This document shows, piece after piece, positions 1 to 9,203 of a stretch of 38,975 bases of DNA. The position numbers were made by a program, and so were the translations under genes. The stretch lies in the NCBI GenBank assembly GCA_027483405.1, contig JAIXUU010000018.1, positions 1 to 38,975 on the forward strand, given 5' to 3'. The notes under the pieces are model-generated. The model worked only from the letters and a program-made list of their open reading frames with translations, made no database searches and was not told the origin of the DNA. The DNA comes from Planctomyces sp. (GTDB lineage Bacteria; Planctomycetota; Planctomycetia; Planctomycetales; Planctomycetaceae). Position 1 is the stretch's first letter. Each line of letters starts with the position of its first letter.

Positions 1-1
1 G

Positions 2-694
2 ACCACAGCCCAGCCAGCGTGGAATGACTGGGCACTGAACCCGTCCTATGTCGTCTTTCAGCTCGATCTGCTCAAATCGCTGATTTCCTCTGATAAAAAT
101 GACGCCTTACGAGTCCCGGGTGAACCAATCCTGCTCTCTCTTGACCCGGCTCTATACACCGATCAGGTCGAGTTGTCGATCCCTGATATCGACGGTCAGA
201 GAACTGTGAGGCTGCAGGCTTCTCCTCAAGATGGCCAGACATCAGCCTCCAGCAAACCAAAGGGAACTGAGGCTTCGGCATCCACCCGACCGGATACGAC
301 TCCAGCTTCTCAACAGAACTCAGCCTCTAACCAAAACTCAACCGTTGGTATTCGGCTGGTCGTCGAAGAGAAAGAGACCGATTTACCTGGCATCTACAGC
401 GTTCGCCTGACAACCCAGAATCAGACCACCGAAGAGAAACTTTACGCCTACAATGTGCCGCTGGAAGAGAGCCAGCTGGCAGTCATTACTGTCGATTCCT
501 TGCGGAAAACAATGGGTAACAACGAAAAACTATCGATTCATGAGGCACAGGATGTCTCCTGGATCGAAGGCGAAGAGGCAGGTTCGGAACTTCGTACCAG
601 TTTGCTGGCGGCGCTCATACTTCTTCTGCTGGCTGAGCAGTGGCTCAGTTATCGACTCAGTTACCACCCGGCGAAAGGTCAGGTGGCGCGATGA
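2..694 (+). CDS. BatA-like membrane protein, C-terminal part (runs in from left edge)
   Basis: The frame is open from the first bases, so the start lies outside the window; 230 residues are visible. The visible part has a beta-rich extracytoplasmic region (a PGIYSVRLT strand, then an LYAYNVPLEES segment), a Ser/Thr/Gln-rich stretch around 220-345, and one hydrophobic segment near the end (SLLAALILLLLAEQWLSYRL) followed by a short basic tail. Planctomycete proteins with an N-terminal BatA (aerotolerance regulator) domain end in this way, and they usually sit directly before a vWA/glutamine-amidotransferase protein, as here. The stop overlaps the next start as ATGA, so the two are probably translationally coupled. 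The BatA assignment rests on the tail and on the neighbour, because the N-terminal domain is not visible. It could otherwise be a generic anchored vWA-operon protein. Confidence 0.7.
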   Translation, partial: TTAQPAWNDWALNPSYVVFQLDLLKSLISSDKNDALRVPGEPILLSLDPALYTDQVELSIPDIDGQRTVRLQASPQDGQTSASSKPKGTEASASTRPDTTPASQQNSASNQNSTVGIRLVVEEKETDLPGIYSVRLTTQNQTTEEKLYAYNVPLEESQLAVITVDSLRKTMGNNEKLSIHEAQDVSWIEGEEAGSELRTSLLAALILLLLAEQWLSYRLSYHPAKGQVAR

Positions 695-3327
695 ACCTGT
701 GGCCTCAATTATTTCAAATGCTTCCCGTAGCGCAATCGGTTGAAAGCCAGGCTTCAACGACCGGGGCCGATACGATTAATCCGGCAGGAACGATCGGTGC
801 AACACCGACTGACTCAACCATCACTATGGTCGAGTGGGGTTGGCCTGAAGATCCACTGACTTGGGCCATTTTGCTGGCGGCTGGAATTGCCATTACCGCA
901 TATGTGGTCTGGCTGTATCGTCGGGATACGACTGAGACCGGTCTGGCCACCCGCATCTGGTTGACAGCCCTGCGCCTGGCGATGTTTGCTGGTCTGCTGC
1001 TCATCTGGCTCAACCCTCAAGAGCGCACTCAAGAGTCGATGACTCGCCCTTCGAGAGTGGCGATTATTGTGGATCGCTCCCTGTCGATGAGGCATCCTGC
1101 CATCGATGCTTCAGCGAACATCTCTGCCTCAGCGGAGTCAGAGCCCAAAGCAACATCCACTCAACCTTCTGTCGATTCAACGGCCACTCGATCAGATCTT
1201 GTGAAAAAGGTACTTGCTGATTCGCCCATGCTCGAAGCCTTGCGGCAACAGCACGAAGTTTCTGTCTTCATGTTTGATTCCACATTACAAGGGCCAGTCG
1301 TCACACTCCCCGTCAGACCGAAGGTGACTGAGAGCAACACCCCAGCCAATCCCAACAAAGCCGAAGCCACTGCCGACAACCCGGCCACTCCTGTTGCCTG
1401 GGATGAGATTCTGGCTCCCAAAGGACTGGAAACACGTCTGGGAGAATCGCTGAGTGATGCTGTCCGTCAACTGGCGGGGCGAACGCTCTCAGGGATGCTC
1501 GTGATCAGTGATGGCTCGAACAATGCCGGTATCGATCTCGATGCGGCCCGTGATCGAGCCCTTTCTCAAAAAGTGAAGCTCATCACCCTCGGAGTGGGAG
1601 GAACAGAACCTCCCAGGAATGTCCAGGTTGCCGATCTGCAGGCGCCCACCGACGTTCAGGTTGGCGATCCTTTTGACGTGGTTGCCTTTGTGACTGCACA
1701 AGGGCTAACGGGACAAAAGGTGCTGGTCGAACTGGTTTCGAGCACCACCGAAGACCCCACGGAGACCATTGTGGCCAGCCAGGAAATGGTCGTCAGTGGC
1801 GACAACCTGCCCATGGAAGCCAAGTTTCCACTCAAGGCCGGAAAGACCGGCTCCACCCGATACACGATTCGCGCACAACCGGTGGTCGCACAGCAGGAAA
1901 TCAATATTGAAGACAATCGACAATCGTTGACCATCAACGCTCTCGACAAACCCACACGAGTGCTGCTTGTGGCCGGTGGCCCGATGCGTGATTACCAGTT
2001 CGTGAGAAACCTGCTGTTTCGACACAAAGGCATTGATGTCGATGTCCTGCTGCAAACTTCGGCTACAGGAACCAGCCAGGAATCTGACAATCTGCTGACG
2101 GCATTTCCGACAACTCGTGAAGAGCTTTACAGCTACGATGTCATGATTGCTTTCGACCCGGATTGGCGATTGATTCCCCCGGAATCGATTGACCTGCTTT
2201 ACGACTGGGTCTTCCAGGAAGCGGGGGGCCTGATTGTCATAGCCGGTGATGTCAATACCCTGCAAGTCGCCGCAGTGTCAGCTTCCACAGCCGAACAGAG
2301 TGCGCTCGGTAAGCAGTTGATGAAACTGCAGGAGCTGTATCCCGTCATTCTGAATTCGTACCTTTCCGACCTGCGATTTGATCAGGAACATTCACAGCCG
2401 TGGCCTTTGGCATTTACTCCGGAAGGCGAAGCTGCCAGCTTCCTGCAATTGACCGATGAAGCCACCTCTTCTCAGGCCCGCTGGAAAGAATTTGCCGGGT
2501 TCTACAAGTGCTACCCTACCAGCGGGCCGAAGGCCGGAGCGACGGTCTACAGTCGCTTTTCGGATCCACGGTCAGAATCAGCGATTTTGATGGCATCTCA
2601 ATTTTTTGGCCAAGGCCGGACGTTCTACCTGGGCAGTGGAGAAATGTGGCGACTGCGTTCTGTCGATGATGAGGATTACGATCGTTTCTGGATCAAAACA
2701 ATTCGGGAGTTTTCTCAGGGCCGACTGAAACGAGGGAATCGCCGTGGACTCTTAATGCCCGAAACCCGCAAAATTGCCTTGGGACAAACAGCTCGTATCC
2801 GTGCCAGGCTTCTCGACGCTCAATTTCAACCTCTCTCGGCTCCTTCAGTACCTCTCCAGTTGATTGATCCGTCAGGGCGACCGGTGGTTCCACCCCGATC
2901 ATTGGTGGCAGATCCCAATCGGCCCGGGGAGTTTGTTGGCGATTTTCGAGCCTCTTTAGCAGGTGTCTACAAACTCTCTGTCGAGATACCGCAGTCTTCC
3001 GAGTTGCTGCAGGAGGAGGTCTCGGTCGCACTTCCCAAACTGGAGGATGAAAATATCCGTCAGAACGTCGTGGGCCTCAAGAATCTTGCCGAAGGTACTG
3101 GCGGTGCTTATTTCAATTTGAACGATCTCAATCTTTCTGCCGCCAAGACGGTTGCTGTGAATGAGTCTGGCATTGATCGAATTGCCGCATTATTGCCCAA
3201 TCGGTCGGAACAAATTCTGATTGACCAGCGTCTGAAAACATTGTGGGATCGAGATTGGGTACTTTTTGTGCTGGTTGGACTGATTTCTGCCGAGTGGCTG
3301 ACCAGAAAGCTGATCAAACTCGCCTGA
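691..3327 (+). CDS. vWA domain plus glutamine-amidotransferase-like membrane protein
   Basis: 878 residues from the ATG that overlaps the previous stop (ATGA). Two hydrophobic segments lie near residues 57-76 and 92-107, followed by a von Willebrand A domain whose metal-binding MIDAS is intact as DRSLSM (D128, S130, S132), with a second vWA strand reading GMLVISDGSNNAG. From about residue 420 a class-I glutamine-amidotransferase-like fold begins (RVLLVAGGPMRDYQ, later GGLIVIAGD); I see no convincing catalytic Cys, so it is probably a binding domain. A beta domain follows and a last TM segment lies at about 856-871. This vWA plus GATase-like arrangement is common in planctomycete MoxR/Bat operons. 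The expected role is in envelope assembly or stress, with the vWA domain facing the periplasm; that role is inference. Confidence 0.85.
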   Translation: MNLWPQLFQMLPVAQSVESQASTTGADTINPAGTIGATPTDSTITMVEWGWPEDPLTWAILLAAGIAITAYVVWLYRRDTTETGLATRIWLTALRLAMFAGLLLIWLNPQERTQESMTRPSRVAIIVDRSLSMRHPAIDASANISASAESEPKATSTQPSVDSTATRSDLVKKVLADSPMLEALRQQHEVSVFMFDSTLQGPVVTLPVRPKVTESNTPANPNKAEATADNPATPVAWDEILAPKGLETRLGESLSDAVRQLAGRTLSGMLVISDGSNNAGIDLDAARDRALSQKVKLITLGVGGTEPPRNVQVADLQAPTDVQVGDPFDVVAFVTAQGLTGQKVLVELVSSTTEDPTETIVASQEMVVSGDNLPMEAKFPLKAGKTGSTRYTIRAQPVVAQQEINIEDNRQSLTINALDKPTRVLLVAGGPMRDYQFVRNLLFRHKGIDVDVLLQTSATGTSQESDNLLTAFPTTREELYSYDVMIAFDPDWRLIPPESIDLLYDWVFQEAGGLIVIAGDVNTLQVAAVSASTAEQSALGKQLMKLQELYPVILNSYLSDLRFDQEHSQPWPLAFTPEGEAASFLQLTDEATSSQARWKEFAGFYKCYPTSGPKAGATVYSRFSDPRSESAILMASQFFGQGRTFYLGSGEMWRLRSVDDEDYDRFWIKTIREFSQGRLKRGNRRGLLMPETRKIALGQTARIRARLLDAQFQPLSAPSVPLQLIDPSGRPVVPPRSLVADPNRPGEFVGDFRASLAGVYKLSVEIPQSSELLQEEVSVALPKLEDENIRQNVVGLKNLAEGTGGAYFNLNDLNLSAAKTVAVNESGIDRIAALLPNRSEQILIDQRLKTLWDRDWVLFVLVGLISAEWLTRKLIKLA

Positions 3328-3371
3328 AAATTCTTGTGACTTTGTTCTCTCATTAAAAGCCTGCTGAATCG

Positions 3372-5858
3372 ATGGTTATGTCGCAAGCTCCCAGTTTCGA
3401 AACATCTGTCGCCAATTCACCAGCCATGAAACCAGCGGCTGGAGGGATCACGATCCGGCAGATCCTCTCACAATTGCGCAGTTCAATTCGCAGATACCTC
3501 TTCTGGCAAGGGTTTTTGGGAACTTTAGCACTGGTGGCTCTCTGGTTCTGGGGAAGTTTTCTGCTCGATGAATTTGTCTTTTCACTCACCCGCTTTGAAA
3601 TTCCTCGCTGGCTTCGTGCTCTACTGCTGGTGACCGCCCTCGGTGGCACAGCCTTGTTCGCTCTGTGGAAACTCGGGACAGCGATGGCCCGTCAGCTCAA
3701 TGAGCGGGCTCTGGCCCTGGTTCTCGAGCGACGCTTCCCTCAGTTGGACAGCCGGCTGATTCTGGCGGTTGAAGCCAATGCCGGGCAGGTACCTGCGGTT
3801 TCACCCATGCACGATGCGATGGTGGCCCGCACTCTTGAACGGGCGAATCAGGATGTGACCACACTCGATCTGGGCCAGGTTTTTAACCCCTCGCCATTTC
3901 GCCGGTCGAGCCTGCTCGCCTCGATTCTCTGGGTACCGATCGCACTTTTGGCTGTCATGAATTTCGGTGCCGTGGCTGCCTGGGCAAATGGGTATTTGAA
4001 GCTTTCCGAAACTTATCGTGATCGGCAAACGGAACTGATTCCTTATGTTCTGGCGCAGCCGGGAGAGCGAAAAGTTCTGTTCAAAAAGGGTGTTTATCGT
4101 CACCCGAAAGGTTCCGATCTGACATTGCAGATTGAGACCGCGGAAGGAAAACTTGCCCCACCCAGAGTTCGCCTCGATTATCGGCTCAATCAAGGTCGCG
4201 GCAGTGGCCGGACTTATCTGCAGGTCGACAGCACTGGCCAGTCATCACATACTTTCACATCATTGCTGGATGACACCAGCATCTGGTTGACGGGTGGAGA
4301 TTACACCACATTGTCACCCCTGCAAATTCAGGTTGTCGATCCGCCGATTGTCTCCGGTCTGTCGATTAACCTCAAATATCCTGCTTATACAGGATTGAAT
4401 ACAGGAGATGGCTTCACCTCGCTACCGGTGATCGGAACAGAAGCCGGTCTGCCACTGGAATCGACATTCGAGTTGCAGATTACAGCTCCGCAGCCACTGA
4501 GCGAAGTTCGCTGCGAACTGCAGGCGGGGCCTCTTCGCTATGAAGTTCTGGCCAGCCAACTGAATTCTCAGCCTCAAATCGAAATTCTCCCGGCCGCCAT
4601 TGCTGGCCAAAGCCGAAAACCGACTCGCTTGCCTGAAAACCTTGCAAAGGCTGCTGTGCGAGAAGGCGGGAAGACACTTGCCATCCCCTTCCGACTGCAT
4701 CACAAGGCCAGTGAACTGCTGGCGAAACAGGCTGCAGGCGAAACACTCGAACTGATTGAGAACGCGATCCCGCTCCCACCGGATACTCTTTTCCGGTTGT
4801 GGCTGGTCGATGCAGAAGGAATCGCCGCCACCGAGCCGGCCAAGCTGCTGCTCAAAGGGATTCCTGACGAAGCCCCTCAGGTGGAAACAGCCTTAAGGGG
4901 CATTGGCACATCGATTACGCGGCTGGCAAGAATTCCAGTCACTGGCGAAGTCAACGACGATTACGGCGTGGATCGCATCTGGTTTGAGTATTCAGTCGAT
5001 GCCGATACCACACTGAAAGAACAACCTCTGGGAGATTATCGCTCGAATCGCCAGAAACGAGTCCAGTTAGAACGATCCGCAGCGGAGCCTTATGTCCGTT
5101 TTGATGTTCTACCGCTCGACCTGGCAATCAAGCAGAAACTGACAGTTAATACTGTAGCCGCCGATGCCAATGACGTTGCTGATGTCGGGCCCAATGTCGG
5201 ACGAGGTCAGCGTTTTGTCTTTACGATTGTCTCTCCCGAAGAATTACTTTCGATCCTTTATGCCCGGGAAATCAACGAGCGTAAGCGATTCGAGCAACTG
5301 ATTTCTGAAGTTCAAAGACTCCGCGATGATCTGGTACGGCATCGCGACATGATTGCCGCCAGCCGGTCCGAACCACCTCCCGCCGACAAAAACGAATTGC
5401 TGCAATCGATTGCCGGTTGTGGAGAAAGATCTTTGTACGCCATCCGTCAGGCGGCTCAGTCAACCGACTCCGTACGGCAGACTTTCCGGGAAATCCGGGA
5501 GGAACTGGTCAACAACAGTGTCGACACACCCCAGATGCTGGATCGAATCGACCGCAAGATTGTCGATCCGCTCAGCCGGCTCATGGATCAGGATTTTCCC
5601 TCCATCGACGCCACCATCGGACTTTTCCGGCTGGCGAATGAACAGGGTTCCGACCCGACAGCCCCCGTCGAAGATGCAATTTTACAGATTCAGGGCTTGC
5701 TCGAAACATTGGATCAGGTTTTGCTGGAGATGAGAAAGCTCGAAACTTTTCATGAGGCACTCGAATTACTTAAGGCCATCATTGGCGAACAGGACGATCT
5801 GGCAGAAAAAACCAAACAGCGCCGAAAAGCCCAGGCACTGAAAGCCCTGGAAGACTAG
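3372..5858 (+). CDS. DUF4175-like three-TM protein with coiled-coil tail
   Basis: 828 residues. The start ATG at 3372 is followed by a second in-frame ATG two codons later, and no strong Shine-Dalgarno sequence is visible. Three hydrophobic segments lie at about 43-65, 81-101 and 178-205. A long beta-rich extracytoplasmic region (about 210-620) comes next, then a charged helical tail from about 636 (ILYAREINERKRFEQLISEV onward) that should form coiled coils. This is the layout of DUF4175-type proteins found beside vWA/Bat proteins. No enzymatic motif is visible. The gene is 44 nt after the vWA gene and 24 nt before the next, in the same direction, so it is likely part of one transcript. A structural or scaffold partner of the vWA proteins in the membrane is the likely role (inference from position). 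Confidence 0.75.
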   Translation: MVMSQAPSFETSVANSPAMKPAAGGITIRQILSQLRSSIRRYLFWQGFLGTLALVALWFWGSFLLDEFVFSLTRFEIPRWLRALLLVTALGGTALFALWKLGTAMARQLNERALALVLERRFPQLDSRLILAVEANAGQVPAVSPMHDAMVARTLERANQDVTTLDLGQVFNPSPFRRSSLLASILWVPIALLAVMNFGAVAAWANGYLKLSETYRDRQTELIPYVLAQPGERKVLFKKGVYRHPKGSDLTLQIETAEGKLAPPRVRLDYRLNQGRGSGRTYLQVDSTGQSSHTFTSLLDDTSIWLTGGDYTTLSPLQIQVVDPPIVSGLSINLKYPAYTGLNTGDGFTSLPVIGTEAGLPLESTFELQITAPQPLSEVRCELQAGPLRYEVLASQLNSQPQIEILPAAIAGQSRKPTRLPENLAKAAVREGGKTLAIPFRLHHKASELLAKQAAGETLELIENAIPLPPDTLFRLWLVDAEGIAATEPAKLLLKGIPDEAPQVETALRGIGTSITRLARIPVTGEVNDDYGVDRIWFEYSVDADTTLKEQPLGDYRSNRQKRVQLERSAAEPYVRFDVLPLDLAIKQKLTVNTVAADANDVADVGPNVGRGQRFVFTIVSPEELLSILYAREINERKRFEQLISEVQRLRDDLVRHRDMIAASRSEPPPADKNELLQSIAGCGERSLYAIRQAAQSTDSVRQTFREIREELVNNSVDTPQMLDRIDRKIVDPLSRLMDQDFPSIDATIGLFRLANEQGSDPTAPVEDAILQIQGLLETLDQVLLEMRKLETFHEALELLKAIIGEQDDLAEKTKQRRKAQALKALED

Positions 5859-5869
5859 AACGGAATCCG

Positions 5870-5879
5870 AAGGAGAGGG
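5870..5879 (+). promoter_or_regulatory. Shine-Dalgarno site of the repeat-protein gene
   Basis: The stretch aaggagaggg lies just before the ATG at 5883. It is one of the few strong ribosome-binding sites in the window and fixes the start of the following gene. Confidence 0.7.
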
Positions 5880-5882
5880 ACA

Positions 5883-7925
5883 ATGAATTCCATAACAGAC
5901 GATCAAACAGAAAACGTCTCTTCATTGTTCGCCGCCAAAAAAGCGTCCCTCGCGAAAAAAGCCTCTGTATGGGGTAGAAATCGGATCTTTATGCCCGCAC
6001 GTGATTCGCGAATTGTGGCTCTAGCTGTGTGGAGCCTGGCCATACTGGCGAACTTTTGGCCGTCACTGATTCTCCAAGGGCAGGAACCACCAGCCGTTCA
6101 GCCACAAACTTCCGCGGAACTGGCGACATCCCAAGATGCGTTGGCTGCCCGGTATCAGCGTTTTGAAAATACGCTGCAGCAGTTGGCAGAATACCTGCGA
6201 AAGACCGATCCGGCCCGGGCTGATTTGATTGTGCGGGCCATTGGGAAGAGTAAAGAAACCCGCGTCCCTGATCAGATGGAAGCTCTCGTTGAACTGCTCA
6301 AACAGGAGCGGCTCGGTGATGCCATTTCTCGACAGCAGGATCTCTCTGTGCAAATGGCTGCACTTTTAGAACTGCTTCAAAGCGAAGACCGCCGCGACGA
6401 AATCGAACGCGAACGGGCTCGCGTGCAGGATCTGATCAAAGACGTCAATAAGCTCATCGGCCAGCAACAGGATACTCGTTCTGCAACCGAACGAGGCGGC
6501 CCTCTGGGCGACATCGAAAAGCGGCAAGCCAAAATCGCCGAAGATGCCCGCAAACTGACTCAAAAAATCGATCAGCAGGATGCAGCCAAGCGATCATCGA
6601 GCCCATCGCAGAGAAAAGGCGACTCTTCCGAAGGCAGTGAAAAACCGTCGGAAGGGAGCGAATCCAAAGATGGCGATCCCTCCAAGCCTGATTCCGGGAA
6701 TGCTGATCCCAAGGAACCGATGAATGGATCCGAGGAAAAGAACAATTCGGAAGGCGAGCAAAGCCCATCATCCGGGAAGAGCGGCAAAGAAAAGTTACCC
6801 GATTCGAAAACGCCACCTGCCGGCAAAAATGACAAACCTTCGGAAAACGACGGCCAAGACCCCAAAGATCCTGCTTCTGAAAAACAGCCGGGGGAGTCTC
6901 CAGGCGATCCATCAAATGGTAAACCCTCTCAGGGGAAGCCGTCAGAAGCTAAACCATCCCAGGGAAAACCATCGCAAGGTAAGCCCTCTCAGGGTAAACC
7001 ATCTCAAGGCAAGCCCTCGGAAGGCCAGCCTTCTGAAAGTCAGCCTTCGGAATCAGGGGATTCAGGTCAGTCTTCTCCGTCAAAAGATGAGAATGGCAAA
7101 CAGCCTGAGAAAACACCCGGCCGTGACGAAGTCGAGCAATCGATTCGGGCCATGGATAAAGCAATCGAAGAACTCCGCAAAAAAAATGCTGGCGGCGCTT
7201 CGGATCAACAGGACAAGGCACTGACCGATCTGATCAAAGCCCGCGAAAAACTCGAAGAGATTTTGCGACAACTGCGCGAAGAAGAGCGTGAGCTCATGCT
7301 GGCGGCCCTCGAATCCCGCTTCCGGGAAATGCTGGCGCGGGAAATCGCCATTTACAACAGCACCATGGGGTTAGCATCTGTTCCTGAAAAACAGAGAACC
7401 GATCGTCATCGTTCACGGGCTCTTGAACTCTCCCGACAGCAGAATGAACTGGTGCTCGAAGCCTCCAAGGCCTTGACGCTCCTCCGCGAAGAAGGCTCTT
7501 CAATTGCCTTCCCGGAAACCGTTGAGCAAATTCAAGCGGATATGAAGACCATTTCTCAGCGACTCGAAAGAGCTGATGTCGCCACATTGACGCAACAAAT
7601 TGAAAAGGACGTGATTGAAGCTCTCGAAGAACTCGTCGATGCCTTAAGGCAGGAAATGGAAAAAATGAAAGACGAGAAACAGCAGCAACAACAGCAGCAG
7701 CAGCAACAGCAACAACAGAAGGCACTGGTCAATCAGCTGGCTGAACTGAAGCTGTTGCGTTCACTTCAGTACCGCGTGAATCGACGCACGAAACTCATTG
7801 GGCGTCTCGTGGATGGTGAACAAGCCATCGATAACGACATGATTGGTCAATTGCGAGAACTCGGGCTGCGGCAAGAGCAGGTTCGAAAAGCCACTTACGA
7901 TCTTGCCACAGGAAGGAATGAGTAA
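5883..7925 (+). CDS. Anchored low-complexity coiled-coil protein with KPSQG repeats and poly-Gln
   Basis: 680 residues, with a good Shine-Dalgarno sequence before ATG 5883. One hydrophobic segment at about 42-62 is a signal or anchor. Residues about 75-235 are charged and helical. A long disordered Ser/Lys/Glu/Pro region follows (about 235-410) and contains a five-residue KPSQG-type tandem repeat from residue 347. A second helical region (about 415-680) is broken by a run of 13 Gln (600-612). There is no enzyme motif. The build resembles TolA/TonB-like spacers: membrane anchor, extended linker, helical distal domain. It overlaps the next gene by one base (TAATG). A role in bridging the periplasm for the vWA operon is inference; proteins of this composition are common in planctomycete Bat operons but uncharacterised. 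Confidence 0.8.
   Translation: MNSITDDQTENVSSLFAAKKASLAKKASVWGRNRIFMPARDSRIVALAVWSLAILANFWPSLILQGQEPPAVQPQTSAELATSQDALAARYQRFENTLQQLAEYLRKTDPARADLIVRAIGKSKETRVPDQMEALVELLKQERLGDAISRQQDLSVQMAALLELLQSEDRRDEIERERARVQDLIKDVNKLIGQQQDTRSATERGGPLGDIEKRQAKIAEDARKLTQKIDQQDAAKRSSSPSQRKGDSSEGSEKPSEGSESKDGDPSKPDSGNADPKEPMNGSEEKNNSEGEQSPSSGKSGKEKLPDSKTPPAGKNDKPSENDGQDPKDPASEKQPGESPGDPSNGKPSQGKPSEAKPSQGKPSQGKPSQGKPSQGKPSEGQPSESQPSESGDSGQSSPSKDENGKQPEKTPGRDEVEQSIRAMDKAIEELRKKNAGGASDQQDKALTDLIKAREKLEEILRQLREEERELMLAALESRFREMLAREIAIYNSTMGLASVPEKQRTDRHRSRALELSRQQNELVLEASKALTLLREEGSSIAFPETVEQIQADMKTISQRLERADVATLTQQIEKDVIEALEELVDALRQEMEKMKDEKQQQQQQQQQQQQQKALVNQLAELKLLRSLQYRVNRRTKLIGRLVDGEQAIDNDMIGQLRELGLRQEQVRKATYDLATGRNE
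6921..7055 (+). repeat. 15-nt coding tandem repeat (KPSQG/KPSEG/QPSES)
   Basis: About nine copies of a 15-base unit encode KPSQG and its variants KPSEA, KPSEG and QPSES. Copies use different synonymous codons (aaa/aag, cca/ccc, tcc/tcg/tct, cag/caa, gga/ggt/ggc), so the array is not a fresh slippage product and seems to be kept at the protein level. Confidence 0.85.
7680..7718 (+). repeat. Poly-glutamine tract (13 codons)
   Basis: Thirteen consecutive Gln codons, mixed CAG and CAA, lie inside a predicted helical region of the repeat protein. Mixing of the two codons lowers the tendency to slip, which suggests the tract is stable. Confidence 0.85.
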
Positions 7926-9088
7926 TGTCGTCATTCACTTTCACGGATTTTTTCACGCGAACTTTGCCAGTTGGAAACGCGACACAGCTCCAGGAACATC
8001 GATCTCCGTTTTGGCTGGTGAGTCTGCTGGGCATCTGCTTCTGGATTCTGGCAGGTTTAATGGCTTGCCCATCGACCTTTGCGCAGGAGTCATCTGTTGA
8101 AGTTTTTGCTCCCCCCTCCGCAGCGATCGTCGAGACCAAACTCAGGCAAAGTCTCCTGAATCTGAAAAATCCTCCTGCCGATGTGGAGGCCATCATCGCA
8201 CCTCTCCAGGAAGCGACAGACGTCGATTCTCGGCTGCTAAAAGTGGTGCAGATCGCTGCCAGTGCAGATCCCGAAATTGGCCGGCTTGTCGCCCAGTGCA
8301 ATCAGCCCACACTAATCCCAGACCCTGCCCAGTTGTCGGCCACTCAGTCATCCGCTGCCCAATGGTCAGCCATGATGGGCCGCAGTGATCTTACGCCTTT
8401 TCTCAAATCCAATCTTGCCTTGTATTACGGAAGATATCTTGTTGAGCGGCAGTTGTATGATGAAGCACAGCTGGAACTGGCGACAGCCGATGCTCGCGAA
8501 GTTGTCTCGCCCGCGACTCTGTTTTTTTTCCGAGCCGTTGTGGCCCAGGCTTTACTTGATGTCGAGAACTGCCGTTTAGCTCTGAATCAGCTGCTCGAAA
8601 AGACTCAGGATTCTCCATTACGTTATCGCTCGACAGCCGAGTTGATCAAAGCCGATCTCGATGCTTTCGAAGCAAAGTCGCTAGGAGAAGTCGCTCGATT
8701 AATGGCCGATTCCCGCCGTCGGCTGGATCTGGGCCGCGCGGGTGAAAAAGTGCAGGGAGTTCAGGAAAAGATCATCACGAACCTCGATGAACTCATCAAA
8801 AAGATCGAGCAGCAGATGGGTGGAGGCGGCGGTGGTGGTGGCGGTGAAGGTGGAAACTCCAACGAAAGTGGGGGTGCTGCTGAAGACAGCTCTGTCAAAG
8901 GCGCAACAGCTCCCGGTGAAAGCGAGAAAAAGAAGTTTTCCAAAGACGGAGCCTGGGGGAATCTTCCCGAAAAGCAGCAGGCTGAAGCCCGTAATATCAT
9001 CAGTCGGAGCTTTCCTCCGAATTACGGCCGAGCGATCGATGCCTACTCGAAAAAACTGGCCAATCGCCCGGCGAAACCATCCCCCTGA
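7925..9088 (+). CDS. Secreted/anchored helical protein with Gly-run and conserved GAWGNLPEKQQ tail
   Basis: 387 residues. ATG 7925 overlaps the preceding TAA by one base. Hydrophobic residues about 35-53 followed by a cleavage-like ...CPSTFAQES form a signal peptide with a long N-region. The middle is helical and somewhat TPR-like (LALYYGRYLVERQLYDEAQL). A run of nine Gly separates it from a short C-terminal block reading GAWGNLPEKQQ then a helix with SFPPNYGRAIDAYSKKLA. I recall this type of tail from many planctomycete secreted proteins of unknown function, ending proteins near vWA operons. It is the last gene of the Bat-like run; 115 nt without overlap separate it from the next gene. No enzymatic role is visible. 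Confidence 0.75.
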   Translation: MSSFTFTDFFTRTLPVGNATQLQEHRSPFWLVSLLGICFWILAGLMACPSTFAQESSVEVFAPPSAAIVETKLRQSLLNLKNPPADVEAIIAPLQEATDVDSRLLKVVQIAASADPEIGRLVAQCNQPTLIPDPAQLSATQSSAAQWSAMMGRSDLTPFLKSNLALYYGRYLVERQLYDEAQLELATADAREVVSPATLFFFRAVVAQALLDVENCRLALNQLLEKTQDSPLRYRSTAELIKADLDAFEAKSLGEVARLMADSRRRLDLGRAGEKVQGVQEKIITNLDELIKKIEQQMGGGGGGGGGEGGNSNESGGAAEDSSVKGATAPGESEKKKFSKDGAWGNLPEKQQAEARNIISRSFPPNYGRAIDAYSKKLANRPAKPSP

Positions 9089-9164
9089 AATCCAAGCACC
9101 TCTCACACGAATCAACTGATCGCTCCGAGTTTTAACGAAACCTGGTGGATCGAGAGCCTGAAAA

Positions 9165-9184
9165 ATCACTGAAAATTCTGTGAT
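9165..9184. promoter_or_regulatory. Quasi-palindrome, possible operator
   Basis: A 20-base quasi-palindrome with arms ATCACTGAA and TTCTGTGAT (8 of 9 positions pair) lies 19 bases before the start of the NPCBM gene. Length and symmetry fit a dimeric repressor site, but no second copy was found in the window. Confidence 0.3.
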
Positions 9185-9203
9185 GCTGCCGGAGTAGAAA
9201 CTT

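Noticed and set aside
1705-2265. 186-residue open frame on the minus strand
   Set aside because: Antisense to the vWA gene, with no signal, family motif or ribosome site; other long antisense frames of this region look the same.
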